Below are positions 53,164 to 62,243 of a DNA stretch of 64,000 nucleotides, one piece after another. The translations under genes were made by a program, and so were the position numbers. The stretch is from an uncultured Pseudokineococcus sp. (GTDB lineage Bacteria; Actinomycetota; Actinomycetes; Actinomycetales; Quadrisphaeraceae). Within the stretch, counting starts at the first letter, position 1. The number at the start of each line of letters is the position of its first letter. The stretch is from assembly GCF_947499845.1 (NCBI RefSeq), contig NZ_CANMPM010000001.1:310001-374000 (forward strand). Reading direction: 5' to 3'. Below the pieces are notes generated by a model, which was given only the letters and a program-made list of their open reading frames with translations, was not told the DNA's origin and did no database searches.

Positions 53164-54045
53164 GTGGCAGCTGACGCAGCGGCCGGCGCCGACCGCCGGC
53201 CCGACGCCCATCCCGTGACCGAGCCCGTGCCGCCCTCGGGGTCCCCGTCCGGAGCCCCGTCCGGAGCCCCTGCCGCGCCGCCGTCGGGGCAGGCGCGCGC
53301 CGAGCGCCGCGGCGCCCGGCCCGCCGCGCCGTCGCTGCTGCTCGAGGGCGTCGACGACCTGCTCGCCGCCGCGGCGCCCCGCGACGGCGCCCCCGCCCGC
53401 GTCCTCGACCTCGGGGGCGGCACCGGCGGGCTCGCCGTCCGCCTCGCCGCCGCGGGGCACGAGGTCGTCGTCGTCGACCCCAGCCCGGACGCGCTCGCCG
53501 CCCTCGCGCGGCGGGCCGACGACGTGGGGGTCGGCGCCCGGTTGACCGGCGTGCAGGGGGACGCGGAGGACCTGCCCGACCACGTCGCCGACGGGAGCGT
53601 CGACCTCCTGCTGTGCCACGGGGTGCTCGAGGTCGTCGACGACCCGGGGCGCGCGCTGGTCGCGTGCCGGCGGGCCCTGCGGCCGACGGGCCGCCTCAGC
53701 GCGCTCGTCGCCGCCCGCGGGGGAGCCCTCCTCGCCCGCGTGGCCTCCGGCCACCTGCGCCAGGCGCGGGCCCTCCAGCGCGACCCCGACGGGCGCTGGG
53801 GCGCGCAGGACCCCCTGCTGCGCCGCTTCGACGCCGACGGCGCCCGCCGGCTCCTCGCCGGCGCGGGCTTCTCCGTGCTGCGCGCCGACGGCGTCGGGGT
53901 GCTGCCGGCGCTGGCCCCCCGCGGCGGGTCGGCCCTCGACCCCGCCGCCGTCCAGGCGCTCGAGGACCTCGAGAGGGTCGCCGGCACCGACCCCGCCCTC
54001 CTCGGCGCGGCCGGGCAGCTCCACCTGCACGCCGCGCCCGTCTGA
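53164..54045 (+). CDS. SAM-dependent methyltransferase, class I
   Basis: 293 residues. A disordered start of about 60 residues (PSGSPSGAPSGAP repeats) is followed by a Rossmann methyltransferase fold: motif I RVLDLGGGTGGLAVRLA, acidic motif II VVVVDPSP, GDAEDLPD, and motif IV VDLLLCHGVLEVVDDP with ALVACRRALRPTGRLSAL. The end is less conserved. The GTG start has GGAGGAGG at -7. A homologous methyltransferase accompanies dinB in other actinobacteria; the substrate is unknown (possibly a small molecule or tRNA). Confidence 0.87.
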   Translation: MAADAAAGADRRPDAHPVTEPVPPSGSPSGAPSGAPAAPPSGQARAERRGARPAAPSLLLEGVDDLLAAAAPRDGAPARVLDLGGGTGGLAVRLAAAGHEVVVVDPSPDALAALARRADDVGVGARLTGVQGDAEDLPDHVADGSVDLLLCHGVLEVVDDPGRALVACRRALRPTGRLSALVAARGGALLARVASGHLRQARALQRDPDGRWGAQDPLLRRFDADGARRLLAGAGFSVLRADGVGVLPALAPRGGSALDPAAVQALEDLERVAGTDPALLGAAGQLHLHAAPV

Positions 54046-54226
54046 CGCCGTCACCGGCGCGCACTGCCCGAGAGATCCGCCGGAGAGACTCGCCCGAGCC
54101 CCCGCCCGAGAGGTCCCGGCCGCCCCGCGGCCCGGACGCAGCACCGGAGATCCGTCGTCGCGGCCCGTCGTCGGACCCCGCCGTCAGGCTGGCCGTCGGA
54201 CCAGGACGTCGCCGAGAGGAGGTCCC

Positions 54227-55510
54227 GTGGGGCGCTCGCAGCTCGACCGCACCGCGGGGGCGGGGAGGGCCGACCCGGTCGGCGGCGCCCCCGTCGCGGG
54301 CCCGGACGCCGACGACACGGGCTGCACCGTCCTGCACGTCGACATGGACGCCTTCTACGCGTCCGTCTCCCTGCTGGACCACCCCGAGCTCGTCGGGCAG
54401 CCGGTCGTCGTGGGCGGCGCCGGCACCCGCGGCGTCGTCCTGTCCGCCACCTACGAGGCGCGCGCCCTCGGGGTGCACTCGGCCATGCCCATGGGGCGGG
54501 CCCGCCGCCTCGCGCCCCACACCGTCGTCCTGCCGCCGCAGCACCGCCGGTACGCCGAGGTCTCGGCCGGGGTCATGGAGGTCTTCCGCTCCGTGACCCC
54601 CCTCGTGGAGCCCCTCAGCCTCGACGAGGCCTTCCTCGACGTCAGCGGCGCCCTGCGGCGCCTCGGCAGCCCCCGGGAGATCGCCCAGCAGGTGCGTCGC
54701 CGCGTCGAGGACGAGCAGGGCGTCACCTGCTCGGTGGGGGTGGCCTCCACCAAGCACGTCGCCAAGCTGGCCTCCTCCCGCTGCAAGCCCGACGGGCTGC
54801 TCGTGGTCCCGGCCGACCGCGTCGTCGACTACCTGCACCCGCTGCCGGCGTCGGCGCTGTGGGGCGTGGGCGAGCGCACCGCGGAGCAGCTCGAGCGGCT
54901 CGGCCTGCGGACCGTCGGCGACATCGCCCACACCCCGCGCGCCACGCTCGTGCGCGCCCTGGGGGAGGCGAGCGGCGCGCACCTCGCCGCCCTCGCGTGG
55001 GGGCGCGACCCCCGGCCCGTCGTGCCGTCCGCGCCGGAGAAGAGCGTCGGGGCGGAGGAGACCTTCTCCTCCGACGTCGACGACGAGGCGGTGGTCCTCC
55101 GGGAGGTGCTGCGGCTCTCCGAGCTGACCACGGCCCGGCTGCGCGCCGCGGGCACCGTCGGGCGGACGGTCGTGCTCAAGGTCCGCTTCGCCGACTTCAC
55201 GACCATCACGCGGTCTCGCACCCTCGACGAGCGCACCGACGTGAGCCGCGAGGTCTACGCGGCCGCGCGCCGGCTCTGGGAGGGCCTGCGGCTGGACCGC
55301 GCCCGCATCCGCCTCGTGGGCGTGCGCGTCGAGGGGCTGGCGCCCGCCGGCACGGCCCACCGCCAGATGCGGCTCGACGAGCCCGACCGCGGCTGGCGCG
55401 AGGCCGACCGGGCCGCCGACCGGGCCGCGGCGCGCTTCGGCGGCGGCAGCGTGACGTCCGCGAGCCTCCTGCGGGGCGGCCGCGGCGACCCAGGCGGACG
55501 CCCGCGCTGA
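54227..55510 (+). CDS. dinB: DNA polymerase IV
   Basis: Y-family translesion polymerase, 427 residues. Catalytic acids: D39 and D41 in LHVDMDAFYASV, D133-E134 in PLSLDEAFLDV. The thumb and little finger follow (SVGVASTKHVAKLASSRCKPDG, LWGVGERTAEQLERLG, VGRTVVLKVRFADF). A possible beta-clamp motif, QMRLDEP, lies near residue 383. The GTG start has GAGGAGG. I see no LexA box directly upstream, so it may have its own promoter or be read through from the SOS cassette and methyltransferase gene. Confidence 0.95.
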   Translation: MGRSQLDRTAGAGRADPVGGAPVAGPDADDTGCTVLHVDMDAFYASVSLLDHPELVGQPVVVGGAGTRGVVLSATYEARALGVHSAMPMGRARRLAPHTVVLPPQHRRYAEVSAGVMEVFRSVTPLVEPLSLDEAFLDVSGALRRLGSPREIAQQVRRRVEDEQGVTCSVGVASTKHVAKLASSRCKPDGLLVVPADRVVDYLHPLPASALWGVGERTAEQLERLGLRTVGDIAHTPRATLVRALGEASGAHLAALAWGRDPRPVVPSAPEKSVGAEETFSSDVDDEAVVLREVLRLSELTTARLRAAGTVGRTVVLKVRFADFTTITRSRTLDERTDVSREVYAAARRLWEGLRLDRARIRLVGVRVEGLAPAGTAHRQMRLDEPDRGWREADRAADRAAARFGGGSVTSASLLRGGRGDPGGRPR

Positions 55511-55755
55511 CCCGTCCCCCTCCCGCCCCGGCGTGCCCCCAGGAGGGGGTCGACGAGCACCGACGGGCCTGCGCGGGCGCTCGGGGACGGTCTGGGCGGG
55601 GTCAGGGCGGACCTGTCGACGACTCGCCGAGCGACGCTCGACCACGCCGTCCGGAGGACGTGGTAGACCCGGCTTTCCAGGGCGCGGACGGCGACATACT
55701 CTGGTGCACGGACGCGCCGCTGGTGGCGGTCGCGCCGCCACACCGGGGAGGTCCT

Positions 55756-56184
55756 GTGCCGCTGTCCGAGCACGAGCAGCGCCTGCTCTCGCAGATGGAG
55801 CAGCAGCTCCTCAACGACGATCCGAAGTTCGCCTCGGCGATGAAGGGCTCCCACCGCCGCGGCGGTTCGGCCGGCCGCCTGCTGCTCGGCGGCGCGGGCA
55901 TCGTCGTGGGTCTGCTCCTCCTCGTCGTGGGCGTGGCCTCCCAGCAGGTGCTGGTCGGGGTCGTCGCCTTCGTCCTCATGCTGGCCGGAGCCGCCTACGC
56001 CATCTCGAGCCCGCGCCGTGCGCCGGCGCCCGGGCCCGTCGGCGTGGTCCAGGGCGACGGCCGCACCGCACGTCGGCCGGGCCGCACCGTCCGCGGCGGC
56101 AAGGGCGCTCCCGGGTCCTCCGGCTCCTTCATGGAGCGCATGGAGGAGCGGTGGCAGAAGCGCCGCGACGAGGGCGGTCGCTGA
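55756..56184 (+). CDS. DUF3040 membrane protein
   Basis: 142 residues beginning MPLSEHEQRLLSQMEQQLLNDDPKFA, the DUF3040 signature. Two membrane helices follow (about 38-58 and 62-82), then a basic tail. GTG start at 55756 with GGGGAGGT ribosome site; an upstream CATACT near 55695 may be its -10. Found between dinB and mraZ in many actinobacteria, which suggests a link to cell-envelope or division functions. The mechanism is unknown. Confidence 0.85.
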   Translation: MPLSEHEQRLLSQMEQQLLNDDPKFASAMKGSHRRGGSAGRLLLGGAGIVVGLLLLVVGVASQQVLVGVVAFVLMLAGAAYAISSPRRAPAPGPVGVVQGDGRTARRPGRTVRGGKGAPGSSGSFMERMEERWQKRRDEGGR

Positions 56185-56200
56185 CCGCACGACGGCACCC

Positions 56201-56240
56201 GTGAGGGCCGGGAGGACCGAGAGGTCCGCCCGGCCCTCAC
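56201..56240. terminator. hairpin terminator after DUF3040
   Basis: 12-bp outer stem (56201-56212 with 56229-56240), one mismatch, then a 5-bp inner stem closing a GAGA tetraloop. Confidence 0.85.
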
Positions 56241-56529
56241 GACGTCGTGCCTCTGGGTGTTCGTGCGCGCCCGTCACCGACCGGGTCGCCGACGTCGCGG
56301 CGCGCGCCCGTCCCGCTGCGGCGCCCGGGCGACGTCGTCCTCGGAGGGCTGCGGTGAGAGGGGTCGCCGCCGGGAGCGGGCGCGGTCCTCGAGCTCGAGC
56401 CGTACGACGGCCGGCTCCGAGAGCGGCGACGCGCACCTCTGTCGCTCTGTCCGCCCAGGCAGGCGTGCTGAGGCCTGGGGCGATGTGCGGTCCTGACGCC
56501 CCCTGCGGGCCGCCGCCCCGCCGGCCGGG
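56241..56529. other. non-coding gap between convergent genes
   Basis: Nothing supported here beyond the terminator just before it. Open frames in this stretch lack ribosome sites and look like chance frames rich in Arg and Ser. Confidence 0.5.
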
Positions 56530-59097
56530 TCAGCGCCGCAGCCGCGCCATCGGCACCCAGCGGGCGCGCCAGCGCTGCCGGCGCGGGCACCGGGCCGCGA
56601 CGGCGGCGAGCACGACGTCGACGTCGACCCGCGCCTCGCGGGCGGCAGCTCTCGCGCGCCGCCCGCGGTCGTCCACCGCTCCCGGACCCTCGACCTCGAT
56701 CTCGACCTGAGGCTGAGGGACGCCGTAGTGCGCGGCCTCGAGCGCCTCGCGCTGCCGCCGCAGCCGGTCGCGGACGCCGACCGCCTCCTCCACCTCCGCC
56801 GCCTCCTGAGGGAGCGGCGCCGTGGTCGAGGCGGGGCGCGGGTCCGCCACGGTCGGGCGGGAGGAGCCGGTGCCCTCGCCCGCGCCGTGGGCGGCGACGC
56901 CCGCGAGGACGGGCGACCGGTCCCCGTGCCCGTCACCGTCGTCCGGCTCCACGCCGGCGAGCCGGGCGCGGCGCCGCTCCTCGGCGCGCGGGGTGTCGGA
57001 CGCCTGCGGGGCGAGGCCCAGGTCGGCGAGGCCGCGCCGCAGGTCCTCCTCGGCGCGCTCGACGAGGGCGGTGGGCGAGCCCGCCGCGGCCGCCCTCCGA
57101 GCCGCCCGCCACCGGCGCCGCCGCAGCACGCCGGCCGCGGCGGCGGGACCGAGGGCGACGACCAGGAGCAGCGCACCCGCGAGGAGGGACAGGGCGAGGA
57201 CAGGGGCCCCGGCGTCGGCCGCCGGGTCCGACGCCCCGGGGGCGGCGCCGTCCGCCTCCGGCACCTGGCCCACCGGTCCTGGCTCGGCGGGGGCAGGCGC
57301 GGGCGCGGGGGCGGGGGACTGCGCCTCCTCCTGGGCCGCGACCGCCGCGTCCGCCGCGTCGACGGTGCTCCAGCGCGGCGCCGCCCCGGTGCGGACGCCG
57401 GGCGTCGGCTCGAAGCGCACCCAGCCGTCGCTGCCGAGGTACACCTCGGGCCAGGCGTGCGCGTCGCTCAGGCGCACGCGGTAGCTGCCGTCCGCCTGCG
57501 CCGTCCCCGGCAGGAAGCCCACGGACACGCGCGCGGGGAGCCCGAGGGAGCGCGCCATCAGCGCCATGGCCGAGGCGAAGTGGACGCAGTAGCCGGAGCG
57601 GCGGTCGAGGAAGGCCGCCACCGAGCCGGCGCCGGTGCCGCCCGGCGCCTCCTCGCTGTAGGTGAAGCCGCCGTCGTCGCGGAAGAAGGCCTGCAGGCGG
57701 GCCACGCGCTGCAGGGGCTCGCCGTCGCCCGCCACCTGCTCGGCGAGCTCGCCGATCGCCGGCGGCAGGTCGTCCGGCAGCTCGGTCCACGTGGTCCGGA
57801 CCGAGGCCGGGGGGCCGCCCACCTCGACGAGGTCGGCGGCATCCGGCACGAGGCGCAGGGAGCGGACGGTGTAGGTCTGACCCTCGGTCGTCGTCGTGCC
57901 GCCCTCGCCGACGAGGTCGAGCGTGCCCGGGCGCACCCCCCAGTCGCCGGCGTCCGGCTGCAGCTCCACCGCGGTGGCGGGGTAGGGGGCGGGCAGGTAC
58001 TCCTGCCGGAGCGCGGCCACCTGGACCTGCAGCACCTGCGGCACGGCGACGCCCGCGTCGACGGCCGCCCCGACGTCGAGGCCGGGCGGCTCGGGCACGC
58101 CCTCCTCGAGGGGCTGCAGGGGGCTGCCGTCGTCGCGGGGGCGCCAGGTGTCGCCGTCGAAGACGTCGACCGTCACGAGGCGCAGGGGCTCGGTGGCCGG
58201 GCCGCCGCCCTCGAGGCGGTAGGTGAGGGCCGTCGCGTCCGAGCGCTCGCCGAGGTCGTCCGCCAGGCTCAGCAGCGGGTTGACGCGGGCCCCGCCCGGC
58301 CCGCTGCCGGCGGGCCCGCCGCCCCAGCCCTGCGCCCCGAGGAGGCCGGTGCCGCCCCACGGCCCGAGGGCGGGCACGACGACGGCGGCGAGCAGGGCGA
58401 CCGCCGCCGTCGCCGCGACGGCCACCAGCGGCGGGCGCGGGCGGGTCGCCCGTCCGCCGCCGCGGCGCCACCGGGTGGCCGTGCGCCCCCAGCGCCCCTC
58501 GCGCCAGCGGCTCTCCGCGCGCAGGAGGAGGAGGTAGGGCACCGCGGCGACGACGAAGGCCGCCACGGGCAGCCCGGTGCGCTGCAGCGCGGCGGCGGTG
58601 GCGACGAGGGCCAGCAGCGGCGCGCCGGCGGCGCTCACGCGCCCGAGGCGGACGGCCAGCAGGTCGACCGCCACCGCGACGGCCCCGACGCCCCCGACGA
58701 CGAGCAGCCGCAGGCCCTGCGGGTCGGCGACGGGCGGCAGGGAGGACCGGACCACGGCCATGCCCTCGTCGACGAGGAGGCGCCCCGACGCGACGGCGCC
58801 GGGGCCCGGCAGCAGCCCCAGGACGCCGCTGCCGGGGGCGTAGAGGGCGGTCAGGACCATGAGCGCCGCGAGGACCTGCGCGCCGGTGCGGACGAGCGCC
58901 GACGACGTCAGCGCGTCGAGGACGACGCCGACCAGGCCGACCACGACGATGACGACGACGGCGTCGACGAACCAGCCGGGCCCGTCGACGAGCGGCAGGA
59001 CCGAGAGGGCCGCCGCGAGGACGGCCACGCCGGCGAGGAGCGAGGGGGCGCCCGGCGGCACGCCCTCGCGCCCGCCGGGGCGGCGCTCGGCGCTCAC
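56530..59097 (-). CDS. membrane-bound transglutaminase-domain protein (TgpA-like)
   Basis: 855 residues. About six amino-terminal helices are followed by an extracytoplasmic region and a transglutaminase core with catalytic C504 in RRSGYCVHFASAMALMARSLG, H547 in SDAHAWPEVYL, and WVRFEPTPG at the third position. A proline/alanine spacer, one more helix and a long charged cytoplasmic tail end the protein. The GTG start overlaps the DUF58 stop (GTGA). The MoxR-DUF58-transglutaminase trio is a widespread envelope-associated set; the protein substrates are unknown. Confidence 0.88.
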   Translation of the reverse strand: MSAERRPGGREGVPPGAPSLLAGVAVLAAALSVLPLVDGPGWFVDAVVVIVVVGLVGVVLDALTSSALVRTGAQVLAALMVLTALYAPGSGVLGLLPGPGAVASGRLLVDEGMAVVRSSLPPVADPQGLRLLVVGGVGAVAVAVDLLAVRLGRVSAAGAPLLALVATAAALQRTGLPVAAFVVAAVPYLLLLRAESRWREGRWGRTATRWRRGGGRATRPRPPLVAVAATAAVALLAAVVVPALGPWGGTGLLGAQGWGGGPAGSGPGGARVNPLLSLADDLGERSDATALTYRLEGGGPATEPLRLVTVDVFDGDTWRPRDDGSPLQPLEEGVPEPPGLDVGAAVDAGVAVPQVLQVQVAALRQEYLPAPYPATAVELQPDAGDWGVRPGTLDLVGEGGTTTTEGQTYTVRSLRLVPDAADLVEVGGPPASVRTTWTELPDDLPPAIGELAEQVAGDGEPLQRVARLQAFFRDDGGFTYSEEAPGGTGAGSVAAFLDRRSGYCVHFASAMALMARSLGLPARVSVGFLPGTAQADGSYRVRLSDAHAWPEVYLGSDGWVRFEPTPGVRTGAAPRWSTVDAADAAVAAQEEAQSPAPAPAPAPAEPGPVGQVPEADGAAPGASDPAADAGAPVLALSLLAGALLLVVALGPAAAAGVLRRRRWRAARRAAAAGSPTALVERAEEDLRRGLADLGLAPQASDTPRAEERRRARLAGVEPDDGDGHGDRSPVLAGVAAHGAGEGTGSSRPTVADPRPASTTAPLPQEAAEVEEAVGVRDRLRRQREALEAAHYGVPQPQVEIEVEGPGAVDDRGRRARAAAREARVDVDVVLAAVAARCPRRQRWRARWVPMARLRR

Positions 59098-60599
59098 GCG
59101 GCGCCCCGCGCGCCCGCGGGACGGCTCCGGGCCGCCCGGCTCGCGGAGGGGGCGGCGCGCCGGTCGTCCGGCGCGCCCGCTCCGCCGCCGCCGCGCAGCG
59201 CGGCGGCCCAGGCGCCGGAGAGGTCGTCGTCCGGGCCGAGGCGCGCGGCGCCCCAGCCGGCGGCCCGGAGGGCGCGCACGGCGTCCCCGACCTGGTCCGC
59301 GCCCGCCTCGGCGGTGCCCGTGCCGGCGGCGCCGCTCCTGGCCGGGGACGACCGGGCCGGCTCCTCGCCGCCCGAGGCGCCCGTCCCGGCGCCCTCGTCC
59401 CCGCGCGCGACGACGAGCGCGAGCCGTCGCCGCGCCGGCGCGGCGGCCAGGGCGCGCGCCTCCCGAGGGCCGCAGACGACGACGAGCAGGTCCTCCCGGC
59501 GGCCGCGGAGCTCCCTGACCGCCGCCTCCGCCGCGTCCTCGCCCCTCCCACCGCCGCCCGGGCGACCGGGGTCCGGTGCGCCCGCCTCGTCGGCGCGCTC
59601 CGCAGCGGCCTGCGGCGTCGTGCCCGCAGCGGCCTCGGGCGTCACGAGGGCCAGGCGCTCGAGCCGGGCGGCGCGACCGCGGGCGTCCGCGCGCACCGCG
59701 TCCCCGGGGCCGCCGAGCAGGAGGCGGACGGCGAGGCCGTCGCGCGCCAGGCGCTCCGCGGCCGAGGCCGCCGCCGCGACGGCGCGCTCGAAGGCCGCGA
59801 CGCCCCGGGCGTCGTCCGCGCCCGTCACCGCGCCGGCGCGGCGGTCGAGCAGCACCGAGGCGCCCGCGCGGCGCGGGCGCTCGTCGCGCCGGACCATGAG
59901 CTCGCCCCGGCGGGCGCTGGTGCGCCAGTGCACCCGGCGCCGGTCGTCGCCGGGGCGGTACTCGCGCGGCACGACGTCGTCCTCGCCCGCGCCCGGGTCC
60001 ACGGACGAGGCGCCCGCGGAGTCCCCGCGCACGGCGACCGGCGCCAGCGGCACGAGCGCGGGCACGACGAGGAGGGGGTCGACGGCGGTCGTCGAGCGGG
60101 TGACCGCCACGAGGCCGAAGGGGTCCTGCACCACGAGCCGCAGCGGCCCCACGGGGTGGCGGCCCCGGCGCTCGCCCCGCAGGGCGTACCGCACGGAGGC
60201 CGACGTCCCCTCGGGCAGCGCCTCGACGACGAAGCGGGGGCTGGCGCGCAGCGCCGGCGGCACGAGGTCCTCGGCCAGCAGGGTGCGGCCGCCCCGGCCG
60301 CGGCCGTGGAGGTCGAGGCGCACCGAGGCGCTCCCGCCGACCGGGACGACGCCGGGGGAGACGGCGCGGTCGACGACGAGCGACGGCGACGCGGCGCGGG
60401 CCCCGACCCAGGCGGCGAGGGGGAGGACCAGCAGGAGGACGGCCAGGCGCACGAGGTCGCGGTGGCCCAGGGCGACGCCGAGGGCGGCGGCGACGACGCC
60501 CGTGGCGGTGATCGCCGCCCCCCGTGCCGTGAGCGCGCCCCAGGAGGCGCGGGCGCGCGCGGCGGCCCCGCGCCGCCGACCCCGCGCCCGTCCGGTCAC
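59094..60599 (-). CDS. DUF58 protein
   Basis: 501 residues. Two short hydrophobic helices lie near the start (about 28-62), followed by a beta-rich domain and the DUF58 core: VPREYRPGDDRRRVHWRTSARRGELMVR, then ASVLLDRRAGA, which gives a von Willebrand-A-like fold. The second half carries a low-complexity Gly/Glu stretch (near bases 59300-59400). Works with MoxR ATPases, probably as their membrane-linked partner. GTG start 6 bases after the moxR stop; its own stop overlaps the transglutaminase gene. Confidence 0.87.
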   Translation of the reverse strand: MTGRARGRRRGAAARARASWGALTARGAAITATGVVAAALGVALGHRDLVRLAVLLLVLPLAAWVGARAASPSLVVDRAVSPGVVPVGGSASVRLDLHGRGRGGRTLLAEDLVPPALRASPRFVVEALPEGTSASVRYALRGERRGRHPVGPLRLVVQDPFGLVAVTRSTTAVDPLLVVPALVPLAPVAVRGDSAGASSVDPGAGEDDVVPREYRPGDDRRRVHWRTSARRGELMVRRDERPRRAGASVLLDRRAGAVTGADDARGVAAFERAVAAAASAAERLARDGLAVRLLLGGPGDAVRADARGRAARLERLALVTPEAAAGTTPQAAAERADEAGAPDPGRPGGGGRGEDAAEAAVRELRGRREDLLVVVCGPREARALAAAPARRRLALVVARGDEGAGTGASGGEEPARSSPARSGAAGTGTAEAGADQVGDAVRALRAAGWGAARLGPDDDLSGAWAAALRGGGGAGAPDDRRAAPSASRAARSRPAGARGAA

Positions 60600-60605
60600 G
60601 GCTCC

Positions 60606-61634
60606 TCAGCCGCCCCGGACCGGCGTGCGGGCGAGGACGTCGTCGAGCGCCGACCGCGCGGCCCGCTCGTCGGCGAGGAGGTCGCCGCGGTCCACCGTGA
60701 CGAGCCGGTGGGACAGCACGGGGCCGCAGAGCGCCTGCACGTCGTCGGGCAGCGCGTGCGGCCGGCCGGCGAGCAGGGCCCGGGCGCGAGCGGCGCGCAG
60801 GAGGTGCAGGGCCGCGCGGGGGGAGGCGCCGAGCACCACGGAGGGGTGCTCGCGCGTCGCGGCCGCGAGGTCCACGACGTAGCGCACGAGCGCGGGCGCC
60901 GCGTGCACGCGGGCCGCCAGGTCCACCAGGCGCCGCACGTCGGCGGCGTCCGCGACGGGGCGGACGGCGTCCAGCGGGTCGACCGCGGCCCCGCCGCTGC
61001 GCGCGAGGAGCACGGCCACCTCCTCGTCGGGAGCCGGGTAGCCCACCGACACGCGCGCGAGGAAGCGGTCCCGCTGCGCCTCGGGGAGGGGGTAGGTGCC
61101 CTCCATGTCGGCGGGGTTCTGCGTGGCGACGACGAAGAAGGGGGTCGGCAGGGCGTGGGTCGTGCCGTCGACGGTGACGTGGCCCTCCGCCATGCACTCC
61201 AGCAGCGCGGACTGCGTCTTGGGGGAGGCCCGGTTGATCTCGTCGGCGACCACGAGCCCGGCGAAGACGGCGCCGGGGGTGAAGGTGAAGCGGCGCTCGC
61301 CCGGGTCCCAGATGCTCACGCCGGTGACGTCGCTGGGCAGCAGGTCCGGCGTGAACTGGATCCGCCGCACGCTGAGGTCCACCGAGCGGGCGAGGGCCGT
61401 CGCGAGGACGGTCTTGCCGACGCCGGGGACGTCCTCGAGCAGGAGGTGCCCGCCCGCGACGAGCGTCGTGACGGCGGTGCGGACGACCTCGTCCTTGCCG
61501 CGCACGACGGCCCGCACCTCGTCCACGACGGCAGTGGCGACCCGCCGCGCCTGCTCGAGCTCCTCGGGGGAGGGCGGGGGCGGCGACGCCGCACCCGCCG
61601 TGCCGGCGCTCGGTGGCGCGGTCGTCGACGTCAC
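60606..61634 (-). CDS. MoxR-family AAA+ ATPase
   Basis: 342 residues, chaperone-like ATPase. Walker A is EDVPGVGKTVLATALA and Walker B is GLVVADEINRASPK. Further family motifs are RRIQFTPDLLPSDVTG, TQNPADMEGTYPLPEAQRDRF and GASPRAALHLLRAARA. A proline/serine-rich tail of about 30 residues begins the protein. First gene of the trio on the minus strand. The GTG start has a leaderless-type -10. Its substrate is presumably the DUF58/transglutaminase complex (inference from gene order). Confidence 0.93.
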   Translation of the reverse strand: MTSTTAPPSAGTAGAASPPPPSPEELEQARRVATAVVDEVRAVVRGKDEVVRTAVTTLVAGGHLLLEDVPGVGKTVLATALARSVDLSVRRIQFTPDLLPSDVTGVSIWDPGERRFTFTPGAVFAGLVVADEINRASPKTQSALLECMAEGHVTVDGTTHALPTPFFVVATQNPADMEGTYPLPEAQRDRFLARVSVGYPAPDEEVAVLLARSGGAAVDPLDAVRPVADAADVRRLVDLAARVHAAPALVRYVVDLAAATREHPSVVLGASPRAALHLLRAARARALLAGRPHALPDDVQALCGPVLSHRLVTVDRGDLLADERAARSALDDVLARTPVRGG

Positions 61635-61640
61635 CCGCGC

Positions 61641-61646
61641 ACGGTA
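61641..61646 (-). promoter_or_regulatory. -10 element, leaderless start of moxR
   Basis: TACCGT on the minus strand ends 6 bases before GTG 61634. Confidence 0.5.
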
Positions 61647-61718
61647 CGTGAGCCCCCTCCCGGGCACGAGGCCCTCCCGCGGCGTCCCCCGGACGGGGCG
61701 CGCTCGGAGCCCCCCCGC

Positions 61719-61842
61719 TCCCCACCGGCCGCCCCGCCCGTTCCCCACCGGCCGCCCCACCCGACGCCACCCGCCGCCCCACCCGACGCCACCCGCCGCC
61801 CCACCCGACGCCCCACCCGACGCCCCACCGGCCGCCCCACCG
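61719..61842. repeat. C-rich imperfect repeat tract
   Basis: Alternating units close to CACCCGACGCC, CACCCGCCGCCC and CACCGGCCGCCC, about ten in a row. Strong strand bias: nearly all C on the plus strand, with regularly spaced CA steps. Confidence 0.8.
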
Positions 61843-62129
61843 GTCCCCGACCGTGCGCCCGGCCCGCCCACCACTTCCCTCCACCCGAGCTCCGCGGCCA
61901 CCCGGCGGGCGACCTCCCCGCCCCTGCCGAGGCCCCGACAGGGCACCGGCAGGGCACCAGCGGGGCTCTGCGGCCGGGCGGCCGGACGACGGCGCCCCTC
62001 GAGGTGCCGCGCGCCCCCACCGGCCCTCCACCGCCCCCCACCGCCGCCCGTCTGCCGTCTTGACGCGCTGACCTGCGCAGACGTCGACCGCACTGCTCCG
62101 GACGGGTGGTCCGACGGGCGCGCGGCGCG

Positions 62130-62161
62130 TTGACGGTGGGGCGAAGTGGAGTACGGTGGGG
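62130..62161 (+). promoter_or_regulatory. mraZ promoter with overlapping MraZ operator
   Basis: -35 TTGACG (62130-62135), 16-base spacer, -10 TACGGT (62152-62157). Over it lie three direct repeats at exactly 10-base spacing: TGGGG at 62137, TGGAG at 62147 and TGGGG at 62157. This matches the known MraZ site architecture, TGGGN repeats separated by 5 bases. Confidence 0.82.
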
Positions 62162-62243
62162 GACGTCGGAGCGGGAGAGCGCCGACCGGCCCTCCCGGGC
62201 ACCGGGGGAGGGGTGGTCGGGGCTCGCAGGGGAGGAGCGGCCG

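Larger units (their letters stand above)
61635..62129. other. divergent gap between moxR and mraZ
   Basis: About 500 bases with no supported gene. It contains the moxR -10, a C-rich repeat tract (61719-61842) and a featureless stretch up to the mraZ promoter. Confidence 0.6.

Noticed and set aside
54046-54226. LexA box directly upstream of dinB
   Set aside because: The segment has GAGAG-type repeats but no GAAC-N4-GTTC pattern.
56237-56590. 117-codon minus-strand frame in the DUF3040-transglutaminase gap
   Set aside because: Arg/Ser/Pro-rich chance frame, overlaps the end of the transglutaminase gene, no ribosome site.
56728-60882. Plus-strand open frame of 1384 codons
   Set aside because: Shadow of the transglutaminase and DUF58 genes, which have clear family motifs on the other strand.
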